Origin: CBDUUP01 sp965370435
GTDB lineage: Bacteria; Chloroflexota; Anaerolineae; Anaerolineales; UBA11579
Reading direction: 5' to 3'
NCBI GenBank assembly: GCA_965370435.1
Contig: CBDUUP010000070.1
Location: forward strand, 1-14,870
DNA length: 14,870 nucleotides
Part shown: piece by piece, positions 1 to 6,971 of the stretch
Position numbering within the stretch: position 1 is the first letter of the stretch
How the letters are laid out: every line of letters starts with the position of its first letter
Notes under the pieces: model-generated
The model's database searches: none
What the model saw: only the letters and a program-made list of their open reading frames with translations
What the model was told of the DNA's origin: nothing
Position numbers and translations under genes: made by a program

Positions 1-9
1 GTGAGATGT

Positions 10-46
10 AAAAAAACCTCACAGGTTTCCCAAACCTGTCAGGTTT
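10..46 (-). terminator. Intrinsic terminator of the S33-like lipoprotein gene
   Basis: Read on the minus strand this is a hairpin with two 14-base arms, 14-19 plus 21-28 against 32-39 plus 41-46. There is one mismatch (C20/C40), the loop is 29-31, and a run of seven U follows (complement of A10-A16). It lies about 50 bases past the stop codon of the minus-strand gene ending at 96. The arm sequence (AACCTGACAGGTTT) also has the look of a dispersed palindrome that doubles as a terminator. Confidence 0.8.
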
Positions 47-59
47 GAACGCGCAGGCC

Positions 60-78
60 GGCAGGTCTGCGACCTGCC
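60..78. repeat. Short palindrome, likely dispersed REP-like unit
   Basis: A perfect 8-bp inverted repeat, GGCAGGTC / GACCTGCC, with a 3-base loop TGC. It sits between the minus-strand gene end at 96 and its terminator. A related motif (CGACCT..AGGTCG) occurs at 13272-13285, which suggests a family of small GC-rich palindromes dispersed between genes in this genome. Confidence 0.55.
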
Positions 79-95
79 CCTACAGAACTCTTAAA

Positions 96-2084
96 TTATT
101 CCAGCGGCGTCAACGCGTCCACCATGGGAAGGAAGACCGCCTCGTAGAGGGCGTCACGCTCAGCGGGATTACATTGCAGCAAAATCAGTATGGTCACCTC
201 TCCATGCTCTGCCAGAGCGAATTCAACGGCGATGCCCTGGACTTCGACGCTATACAAGTACCAAGTGAGGCCATTGGCCTCGCGCTGGGCGGCGCTATCA
301 GGAGGGGCGTCCAGGCCGAGCTGTCCGGCGAACAATTCAAGCAAGTCCTCCAAACTCATCGGCACGACCTCGATAACCACCCCAGTGGAATCCAGGGCCG
401 AACTGGCGCGGGCGAAGACGCCCGGCCCGGACTCCGTCCACCCGGAGGGTCTAAGGCCGGTGAGGCCAAGTGTCTCGTCAGTGAACGGCTCCATCTCGAT
501 AGTCATCCCCTCCTCGCCCAACACGACGAATGCCAAATCCATCTCGGCGATACAGCCAGCTTCCGGCTCCTGGGTGGGATCATTCAGGAAGGCCAGCCCA
601 ATGGACAACGAACATTCACTGCTGGAAAAAGAGCCGTGGCCCACGCCGGGAAAAGTATAAGCATAACTGGCGTTCAAGGTCTCGGCAACCCTATCGGCGT
701 TGAAGGCAGGCGTTATGGGATCAAACTGGCCGGACATCAGTAAGGTGGGAATCTCGCTGACCACCGGCTCGTACACGTATTCCTCTAGCGGCTCTACATC
801 CCATGCCTCACAAATTTCACCCAGCGCGTCATCCTGCGGCGCCAACGTGGTCACCACCTGCGGGTACAGCCCTTCATAACCGATCTCAACCTGGGGGTGG
901 TTCAAGACCTCGGAGCAGAGTACCGAGTAATACATCCCCTGGCTGTGTAGATCACTTCCGATGTTGAATGAACCCAGGCCTTCGATGAAAGTGGTATCTC
1001 CCTCCGCCAGGGCGTAGATCTCGGCCGGAAGCAGGTAGATGGCGCTGGTATTGTACAAGCGCTGGTAAAGCTGGGAGACGAGATGGGCCCCGGTAACGCC
1101 AATCTCCACCGGCTCATCTACATTGGGGAGGTCGAGGGTCAAGGGGACCGGGTTTTGGTTGAACTCATCCACCAGATCGAAGAAGACGGTCTCAAGGTCG
1201 GGGTAGGCCTCATTGCACAGGGGGTCCGCCGCGCAGCTTTCGAACAACTGCCGGAAGGCATGGTCGGTGGCCCGGGGAGTGTAGTACATGTAATTCAACG
1301 ACAGGGGGATCACACCATCCAGGATCACGCTGCGCAGCCGGTCGGGGAAGTCGCGCATCAGGTGCTGTCCCAACATGGTGGCGTAGGAGATGCCGTAGAA
1401 ATTGAACTGGTCGTAGCCCAGCGCGGTGAGGACCATGGGGATGTCGGCGGCGTTCTCCAGGCTGTCGTAGGCGGACAGGTTCACGCCGCTTTCGGTCAAC
1501 CGGTCGCGGCAGGCGGCCCGGGATGCCATCCCGATCTCCCCTTGTTCCTCCGCGGTGAGCTCCTCGGCGATAATCTGCCGGTCGGCTTCATCAATTTCCT
1601 CGCAGGTCAAGGCCGGGTCGGAGTAGGTGGTGCCGCGCTGTTCGACCAGCACGATGTCCCGCTGGGCGCGGAAGTCGTAGAAGGCCGAGGTCAACAGCCC
1701 CGGGGCAGCCACGAGGGTAGAGACTCCCGGCCCGCCCGCCTCGATGACCAGCGGGTCGGGGACCGGGTCATCGCCGAGGCTCATGATGACGGCCACCGCC
1801 AGCCGGATGGTGGGGCCGTCCGTGTGAGCGTGCTCTTCGGGGACGGTCACATAGCCGCACTTTACGTCATCACCCTCCACCGCGCCCGAGGGGAGGTTGA
1901 AGGGGCAATTCCCCCGCTCGAAGGTCGCTTTGAACGGCTCCGGCGTTGGCGTGACAGTCGCGGTTGGTTGCGGCTCGGTCGGGGTAGGTTCCGGCAGGGC
2001 GGCGGTCGGGGAGGGGGTTGACCTCCCGCAGCCAGTCAGCAGGATAACGACCACGAACACAAGGATAATCTTTTTGGTTCTCAT
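96..2084 (-). CDS. Secreted alpha/beta-hydrolase lipoprotein, S33 / TAP-like peptidase
   Basis: A 662-aa protein with a lipoprotein signal peptide (Lys-rich start, hydrophobic core, lipobox LLTGC, lipidated Cys19) and a Thr/Pro-rich linker at about 21-50. An alpha/beta-hydrolase domain follows. It shows a GGPG oxyanion-type motif (117-120), VEQRG (147-151), the nucleophile elbow GISYA (Ser233), GQFDP (Asp455) and GVGHG (His483), a full Ser-Asp-His triad. The DP..TP motif and the Cys-containing C-terminal lobe match the TAP-like branch of family S33 (tripeptidyl or prolyl aminopeptidases). Residues about 515-662 form an extra C-terminal segment I do not recognise. The likely role is hydrolysis of peptides or esters at the outer face of the membrane. 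The start is supported by a GGAG 9 bases before the ATG. Class is fairly sure; substrate is unknown. Confidence 0.82.
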   Translation of the reverse strand: MRTKKIILVFVVVILLTGCGRSTPSPTAALPEPTPTEPQPTATVTPTPEPFKATFERGNCPFNLPSGAVEGDDVKCGYVTVPEEHAHTDGPTIRLAVAVIMSLGDDPVPDPLVIEAGGPGVSTLVAAPGLLTSAFYDFRAQRDIVLVEQRGTTYSDPALTCEEIDEADRQIIAEELTAEEQGEIGMASRAACRDRLTESGVNLSAYDSLENAADIPMVLTALGYDQFNFYGISYATMLGQHLMRDFPDRLRSVILDGVIPLSLNYMYYTPRATDHAFRQLFESCAADPLCNEAYPDLETVFFDLVDEFNQNPVPLTLDLPNVDEPVEIGVTGAHLVSQLYQRLYNTSAIYLLPAEIYALAEGDTTFIEGLGSFNIGSDLHSQGMYYSVLCSEVLNHPQVEIGYEGLYPQVVTTLAPQDDALGEICEAWDVEPLEEYVYEPVVSEIPTLLMSGQFDPITPAFNADRVAETLNASYAYTFPGVGHGSFSSSECSLSIGLAFLNDPTQEPEAGCIAEMDLAFVVLGEEGMTIEMEPFTDETLGLTGLRPSGWTESGPGVFARASSALDSTGVVIEVVPMSLEDLLELFAGQLGLDAPPDSAAQREANGLTWYLYSVEVQGIAVEFALAEHGEVTILILLQCNPAERDALYEAVFLPMVDALTPLE

Positions 2085-2107
2085 ATTTTTTTACTCCAGT
2101 CTAGTTT

Positions 2108-2127
2108 TATTGTCGCTTGGGACAATA
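2108..2127. promoter_or_regulatory. Inverted repeat just upstream of the S33-like gene
   Basis: A perfect 7-bp inverted repeat TATTGTC / GACAATA with a 6-base spacer lies 24-43 bases upstream of the ATG at 2084. It could be an operator or a 5'-UTR hairpin. No convincing -35/-10 pair was assigned here, although TATAAA-like AT-rich sequence lies just upstream. Confidence 0.3.
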
Positions 2128-2171
2128 TTTATAATGCCCACAGTATATTAAAAAGGAAGCCCCTCTGCAAC

Positions 2172-2191
2172 AAAAAAACGCCCAACGGCGT
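2172..2191 (-). terminator. Intrinsic terminator after the amidase-fusion / M29-like operon
   Basis: On the minus strand: ACGCC, loop GTTG, GGCGT, then a run of seven U (complement of A2172-A2178). The 5-bp GC-rich stem is short but the U-tract is strong. It lies downstream of the minus-strand gene ending at 2336 and before the gene starting at 2084, so it would split the minus-strand cluster into two transcription units. On the plus strand the same stem is followed by CTTTT, but no plus-strand gene ends here. Confidence 0.55.
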
Positions 2192-2243
2192 CTTTTAGGG
2201 GTTGAGCGGCGATTTCGGCGGGTTGAATAGAGAGGGGAAAACC

Positions 2244-2317
2244 TTAACCACAAAGGCGCGAAGACACTAAGAAAAAACAAAACTTTGTGCCTTCGTGCCT
2301 TTGTGTCTTGGTGTTAA
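2244..2317. repeat. Imperfect long inverted repeat, dispersed CACAAAGG-type element
   Basis: The arms 2249-2271 and 2283-2305 (23 bases each, 20 of 23 complementary) are separated by 11 bases and flanked by TTAAC / GTTAA. The arms read CACAAAGGCGCGAAG and, in reverse complement, CACAAAGGCACGAAG. It sits 18 bases past the stop of the M29-like gene. It may act as an RNA hairpin protecting the 3' end, and its form is that of a multicopy intergenic palindrome. Confidence 0.65.
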
Positions 2318-2335
2318 AAATTTAGAATTGCTTTA

Positions 2336-3583
2336 TCAAGAGAATTGAACCGCCTCGGTGGAAAAGTCCTTCCGGGAATGGAACACCGGGGTTGAATCGT
2401 TAAGGGTGAATTCAGAGATGGTGTACTCCCCCTCCCGGATGATCTCCTCGCTGGTTCTATCTTCATAATGCAAGACCAAACTGGCGATCTCGATGGGGCC
2501 GCCCTGGGGGTAGACGGTGTCTACGTGGACGGCGTTCTTGGGATTCTTGAAATCATCCACGCCCACCGTGCCGCCGAGGTGTTCGCTGAGGCCGTAGGCC
2601 CAGTGCATCCCCATCACCTTCTCGTCCTCTAGGACGTTGCCGGTGACGACGGCTTTATCGTTGACGCCCAATCCTAGTTCGGCGATATTTTGGCGGGCTG
2701 GGTCGGCGAAAATGTAGCTCCGCAGCTCACCGGCGCAAGCGCTGTCGCCGTTCACTTCCAGGATGCGGTTGGCCTCCACGGTGAGGGTGACGATCTCACC
2801 CTCACACATCATAGGGATGACGCCTTCGGTCAGGCTGGGCTGGCCCTCGATCTCCCCCTCGTAAGGGGCCATGTAAGTCTCCCCGCTGGGCAGGTTGATG
2901 ACCCGCATTCCCTCTTTATCCGCATGTAAGCGGCCGTCGTCCACTTCGGGATGGCGGTCCCGAAGGTCGAAGTACACCATATCCCCGGTGGAGAACTCCA
3001 CCTCCGCGCCCACGGCCCGGTCAAGCCTTTCAGCCAATATACCGGCCAAGCGGGCCACCTCGCCATAATCGGCGGAGAGGGCGGTCGCTTCCATGCTGCG
3101 GGTCACACCGGGCATGCTGGCGACTCGCAGGTTGGGATTTTTCTGCGTGAAAGCGATTAACGGCGCGGTGGCCGAAAACTCGGTCAGCGACACGACGATA
3201 TTGGTGTCGGCCATGATGTCATCCAGACGAACGGTTTCGCCATCCATTTCCCCTTTCACCGGCAAGTTGCCATTGGGCCTGCCGGTGGCCTTGAAGGTGA
3301 GGGTTGGATAGACGCTGAAGCCAATCTCATCTCCCAATGCTTCAAAAGCCGCCCGCCAGGACTCGGCCATCTCGCGCCGGTCGGTCCAGGCTTCGCTGTC
3401 CTTCATGCTGCCATGCGGGAGATCGGCCATGACCAACACCTTCTCCCCCGGCTGCGGATTGAACACGTCAACCAGGAGTTTCTCCAGATCGAATTCGTCC
3501 GAGTCTGTTTCAGAGCCGCCGCAGGCGGCCAACCCCAGGAGGAGGGAACTGATAAGCAGGATATTTAGCGTTTTGGATTTCAT
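2336..3583 (-). CDS. Exported lipoprotein with M29-type aminopeptidase signature
   Basis: A 415-aa protein. The N-terminus is a lipoprotein signal peptide (KSK start, hydrophobic stretch, lipobox LGLAAC, Cys21) followed by an acidic linker. The body resembles family M29 / AmpS metallo-aminopeptidases (COG2309). It has an INLPSGETYMAPYEG block (ligand Glu242), LEDEKVMGMHW (Glu319 or Glu321 and His327) and HVD (His353, Asp355), which is the Glu, Glu, His, His, Asp two-metal set of that family in the right order. M29 enzymes are normally cytoplasmic, so a lipid-anchored form is unusual. Only 12 bases separate it from the upstream minus-strand gene. Its ribosome site (AGGAGAG) overlaps the end of that gene, so the two are very likely co-transcribed. 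Activity has to be inferred; a non-catalytic relative is possible. Confidence 0.65.
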   Translation of the reverse strand: MKSKTLNILLISSLLLGLAACGGSETDSDEFDLEKLLVDVFNPQPGEKVLVMADLPHGSMKDSEAWTDRREMAESWRAAFEALGDEIGFSVYPTLTFKATGRPNGNLPVKGEMDGETVRLDDIMADTNIVVSLTEFSATAPLIAFTQKNPNLRVASMPGVTRSMEATALSADYGEVARLAGILAERLDRAVGAEVEFSTGDMVYFDLRDRHPEVDDGRLHADKEGMRVINLPSGETYMAPYEGEIEGQPSLTEGVIPMMCEGEIVTLTVEANRILEVNGDSACAGELRSYIFADPARQNIAELGLGVNDKAVVTGNVLEDEKVMGMHWAYGLSEHLGGTVGVDDFKNPKNAVHVDTVYPQGGPIEIASLVLHYEDRTSEEIIREGEYTISEFTLNDSTPVFHSRKDFSTEAVQFS

Positions 3584-3595
3584 CTCAACTCTCTC

Positions 3596-5806
3596 CTAAA
3601 AGAAGCGTAATAACGAATCCACCGGTTGGCGATGCTTGAAACGCCCATACCAAAGGCACAGCGGATAAAAACTTATGAAGCAAGCCAGCCAATAGAAATA
3701 CATGACGGTGAGGCTGGTCCCCTCCGGGGTCAGCCAGAGACCCAGACCAGCGTACTGGATAAGATGCAGCAGATAGAAGAATAACGGCGCCCGTCCGATC
3801 ACAGCCACGGGCTGAAGGATTCGCTGTCCAACCTCATTCAAGCGGGACAAGGCTCCCAGGACGGCCAGGTTCACGCCCATGGTCAGCAGGATGAAGGTGA
3901 TGCTGGGGGGATATTTGACCAGGTTGAGGAAATCTATCCAGGTGTTTCCCTCTCGCGGGCGTATATTCCCAAAGCCATCGAAAGCGCGGAGGACGACAAA
4001 TCCCAGCAGGAAGGCGCCGCCTATCCAGAGCGCTCTCTTGAATGCTTCCCGAGAGTCGGCTCGCAGCCACGCCCCGAAAGCCATCCCAAAGGTGACCAAT
4101 CCCAGCCAGGGGAGGATGGGATAATTCGACATCAGCCCACCAGTTCCGCCAGGGTGGATCAGCATCAATTTCAGGTAGTCGAAGAAATCTGTGTAAATGA
4201 TCTTTCCCCACAACATGGGGTCGGGAGGCAGGAACTCGCCCACGATGAGCAGCGCCAGACTCATACCCAGCAGGAACTTCGGCTTGAGTTTCAGCAGCAG
4301 GCTGCCCAATATCATCGCACCGCCCAGGGCGAACAGCACCCCAAAATAGAAATCATAAAAACCATCTGGGTGCAGCTTCCAGATGCGGTTGACGACCAGG
4401 AACTGCAAGGCGATCAGCACAAAGCCCCGCGCCAGGAAGTGGCGGCGGATGTCCCGCTCCCACCAGCCTCGCTCCCGGCGGGAAGCGGCGAAGAGGGCCA
4501 TCCCCACCCCCATCAGGAAGAAGAAGCCCGGGGCGGAGAAATGGGTAATGAAGCGGGTGAGGAAAGCTAAGCCATCCTGGTAGGCGGGGAACTTCCCGCC
4601 CCAGTATTCTCCGGTGGAATGACCATGAGCGATGAAGTGGTTGGCGTGGTCCAGGGCCATGAAGATCATAATAAGCCCGCGCAGCAGGTCGAGCGCAAGG
4701 AAGCGGGTAGGCTTGAGTTTCGCCTGCCTATCGGCCTCATCCCGTTCAGAGAGTTCCCGCTTCGGCCCCCGAGTTATCCGTCGATAGCCAAAGTACACCA
4801 CCGATCCCAGCGCTAACAAGACCGCCCAAAGGCCGGTGTTCATGATATTATCCGCGCGGCTGTGGGCGGCTTCATATTGGGCCAGACCGTCATCCACGGT
4901 CTCTTTAGACATGCGATCGGTGATGGGAATTACGCGCTCTTTCCCCTTGTTCAATTCGAAGATCAGATCGTACTCGACCACTTCGTTATACTGGCCCAGG
5001 TAATAGATATAAAAAAGTCCCTTCCGCAAATCGAAGATATAGGAATAAGCGGTGTAACGGCTATCAAGCGCATTGAAGACATTTTTAAGGCTGGCCGCCT
5101 CCAGGGTGGGGGCTAGATCCTCCCCGCCGAGTCTCTCGCCAGGACCGAACTTTCCCAGCATCTCCACCACGGTATTGTATCGCTCGTCTTCCTGGAGATC
5201 GGGGTCGGTCTGGTTGGCGTTCACCGAAACGAGGAAGCCTTCCCCCGGCGCTTTCCGGGTGAAGGCCACCTCTCCATCGGGGCCGGGGCCGATGACGACG
5301 GCGTCCCCGGTGGCGTCGGCCACCAAGATCTGCATGCCCATCGACTCCCCAAAATCGAATTCCGACGCCATGTCTATCACCCCTGCAACGGTCGAATGCT
5401 CTTTCAGGATCTTCCCCAGGAAGTTATCGTCCCAGAAGGCGTAAGGCCGTTCTGGGTGGGGGTTCAAGTCCGCCTCCGGGATGCCCAAAGCGTCCCAGGC
5501 CAACCCCTTGTGGTTCATGCCGCCTTGATAACTGACGTAGGTATCGCCATCATTGGTCACCAGATAGCCAATCTCGACAAACCCGTATGTGCCCTCGGTG
5601 GGTGGATAGAACCCTATCCGCCCGTTGGTGTTGGAACTATCCTCATTGTTGCCCATCAGGACCGCGTCGCCGGAAGTGATGGCAAACGCGGTGCATGATT
5701 TTGGCGTTGAAGTTTGCCTTGGAGACCAAATCCCCCCAACCAGGATGACCAATAGCGCCGCCCCCAGGGATAAAATTACAATTGATTTCTTTCTCATTGC
5801 ATTCAC
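3596..5806 (-). CDS. Ntn-type amidohydrolase fused to HGSNAT/DUF1624-like membrane acyltransferase
   Basis: Start chosen at GTG 5806 (736 aa) because AGGAG at 5815-5819 lies 8 bases upstream. ATG 5797 or 5833 are alternatives. From the chosen start: a signal-anchor helix (about 6-25), then SCTAF with a candidate nucleophile Cys38. Next come GNNEDS (52-57) and GGMNHKGLAWD (about 95-105), the pattern of choloylglycine hydrolase / linear-amide (C45/C69-like) Ntn hydrolases. The Ntn domain runs to about residue 300, a TM helix follows at about 325-341, and then about 370 residues of multi-TM protein. That part has LDLLRGLIMIFMALDHANH and HFSAPGFFFLMGVG, typical of the DUF1624 / heparan-alpha-glucosaminide N-acetyltransferase family, with the conserved His in MALDH. 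An Ntn hydrolase needs a free N-terminal Cys, so cleavage before Cys38 is expected. Substrate unknown. Confidence 0.75.
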   Translation of the reverse strand: MNAMRKKSIVILSLGAALLVILVGGIWSPRQTSTPKSCTAFAITSGDAVLMGNNEDSSNTNGRIGFYPPTEGTYGFVEIGYLVTNDGDTYVSYQGGMNHKGLAWDALGIPEADLNPHPERPYAFWDDNFLGKILKEHSTVAGVIDMASEFDFGESMGMQILVADATGDAVVIGPGPDGEVAFTRKAPGEGFLVSVNANQTDPDLQEDERYNTVVEMLGKFGPGERLGGEDLAPTLEAASLKNVFNALDSRYTAYSYIFDLRKGLFYIYYLGQYNEVVEYDLIFELNKGKERVIPITDRMSKETVDDGLAQYEAAHSRADNIMNTGLWAVLLALGSVVYFGYRRITRGPKRELSERDEADRQAKLKPTRFLALDLLRGLIMIFMALDHANHFIAHGHSTGEYWGGKFPAYQDGLAFLTRFITHFSAPGFFFLMGVGMALFAASRRERGWWERDIRRHFLARGFVLIALQFLVVNRIWKLHPDGFYDFYFGVLFALGGAMILGSLLLKLKPKFLLGMSLALLIVGEFLPPDPMLWGKIIYTDFFDYLKLMLIHPGGTGGLMSNYPILPWLGLVTFGMAFGAWLRADSREAFKRALWIGGAFLLGFVVLRAFDGFGNIRPREGNTWIDFLNLVKYPPSITFILLTMGVNLAVLGALSRLNEVGQRILQPVAVIGRAPLFFYLLHLIQYAGLGLWLTPEGTSLTVMYFYWLACFISFYPLCLWYGRFKHRQPVDSLLRFF

Positions 5807-5991
5807 CGATAATTCTCCTATCTCCATATCCAAACAAGGAAGAGGCCTTCAGTTCATGCGCCGTTTTCCACCGCGCCGACCCTTTCCTCACCTTGATATG
5901 AAAGACTTATTATCATTAAATCAAAAAGTCGTTAAGACTTGATGAGTAAATTGTTTGGTTTCGATGAAGTTGTGATGGGTGAAGCTGCCCC

Positions 5992-6117
5992 TCAGTAAGT
6001 GAAAACGTTCCTCGATACCAGGCGTTTGGCGGCCAGCAGAAAATAACCCACGGTGATGATCACCACTACCAATAATCCAGCGACGGAATCGCGTATTTCA
6101 TTGCTTATGTTTCGCAT
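5992..6117 (-). CDS. Small single-TM peptide, 41 aa
   Basis: An ORF of 41 codons starting at ATG 6117, preceded by AGGAG with a 6-base spacer. The peptide has a short polar N-terminus (MRNISNEIRDS), one hydrophobic helix (about residues 12-30, VAGLLVVVIITVGYFLLAA) and a basic tail (KRLVSRN), the design of a small membrane protein with the C-terminus in the cytoplasm. It is on the same strand as, and 185 bases upstream of, the amidohydrolase-acyltransferase gene. It may be its leader gene or a separate stress-type small protein. I recognise no family. The good ribosome site and clean TM pattern support it; length alone does not. Confidence 0.55.
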   Translation of the reverse strand: MRNISNEIRDSVAGLLVVVIITVGYFLLAAKRLVSRNVFTY

Positions 6118-6395
6118 GACTGACTCCTTGTCTCTTGTATACCTACATACGAGAGAAGAACGGTAAAGTCGCGAAAGTTATATTAACCACGAAGCGCTCA
6201 TTTCGATGATCTCTTTAGAAAACTGTCAGGCAGCTAGATTCCTTATTAACTACTTGCCATATCTATTCCCCATCCTGAAATTTAGGCGCAAGGTTTCCAA
6301 TCGGTGATAAAATAAGGGCTAGAAGCTTTGGAAAGAAACCCATCCGCGAAAACCGCCGTTTACGTTCACTTGATTCACTTGAGGAGACACGAAGC
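6118..6395. other. Intergenic region between the minus-strand cluster and frr
   Basis: A divergent spacer. It holds an imperfect dyad GTAT..ATAC (6137-6150), 20 bases upstream of the small-peptide start, which could be an operator. It also holds a perfect 9-bp tandem repeat TTCACTTGA (6365-6373 and 6374-6382) that runs into the GAGGAG ribosome site of frr. No strong sigma-70 promoter was found for frr; GATAAAAT near 6305 is a weak -10 candidate. Nothing coding was seen. Confidence 0.35.
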
Positions 6396-6953
6396 ATGAT
6401 AAAGGATGCGCTTAAAGAAGCTGAAAATAACATGAAGAGTTCGGTAAGGGCATTAGAAGAGGATCTGGCCGGCATCCGAACCGGGCGGGCCAACCCCTCT
6501 CTGCTGGAGAAACTGCCGGTCGAATATTATGGAACCTTGACCGCTCTCCAACAGTTAGCCACCATCAGCGTGCCGGAGCCGCGGGCCTTGCTGGTTCGCC
6601 CTTTCGACCCGGCGACCCTGCGGGACATCGAGCGCGCCATCCAGGCCTCCGACCTGGGCCTCACGCCCAATAACGATGGCAAGGTTATCCGCCTCAATCT
6701 TCCGACCCTCACCGAGGAACGCCGCCGAGACCTGGTGAAGGTGGTTAACAGCCGGGTGGAAGAAGCCCGAGTTTCGGTGCGCAATATCCGCCGTGATTCC
6801 ATCAAGGATATGCGTGAATTTGAAGAAGAAAAAATGATTTCCGAGGATGATCTCGAGCGCGGGGAAAAAGATGCCCAAAAACTCACCGACCGCGTCATTG
6901 AAGAGATCGATGCTATTGGAGAACAGAAAGAAAAAGAGATCCTGGAAGTCTAA
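6396..6953 (+). CDS. frr: Ribosome recycling factor
   Basis: A 185-aa protein, the usual RRF length. With EF-G it splits the post-termination ribosome complex in the cytoplasm. The N-terminal helix (MIKDALKEAENNMKSSVRAL) leads into the conserved IRTGRANPSLLE (27-38). The family blocks RPFDPATLRDIERAI, NNDGKVIRLNLPTLTEERRRDLV and VRNIRRD follow, and a long C-terminal helix completes the three-helix bundle. GAGGAG lies 9 bases before the ATG. In many bacteria frr follows rpsB-tsf-pyrH; here the upstream side is a divergent, unrelated gene, so frr appears to lead its own unit. uppS follows after 18 bases. Confidence 0.97.
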   Translation: MIKDALKEAENNMKSSVRALEEDLAGIRTGRANPSLLEKLPVEYYGTLTALQQLATISVPEPRALLVRPFDPATLRDIERAIQASDLGLTPNNDGKVIRLNLPTLTEERRRDLVKVVNSRVEEARVSVRNIRRDSIKDMREFEEEKMISEDDLERGEKDAQKLTDRVIEEIDAIGEQKEKEILEV

Positions 6954-6971
6954 CCTGTCTCTGGAAATAAT

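Noticed and set aside
45..2021. Long plus-strand open frames (45-743 and 1083-2021) opposite the S33-like gene
   Set aside because: They are antisense shadows of a GC-rich gene: no ribosome sites, low-complexity Gly/Val/Gln-rich products, and the minus-strand frame has a signal peptide and a catalytic triad.
5926..5940. Dyad AAGTC / GACTT upstream of the amidase-acyltransferase gene as an operator
   Set aside because: Only 5 bp with a 5-base spacer in AT-rich DNA; too weak to claim, although a GATAAT-like -10 is nearby on the minus strand.
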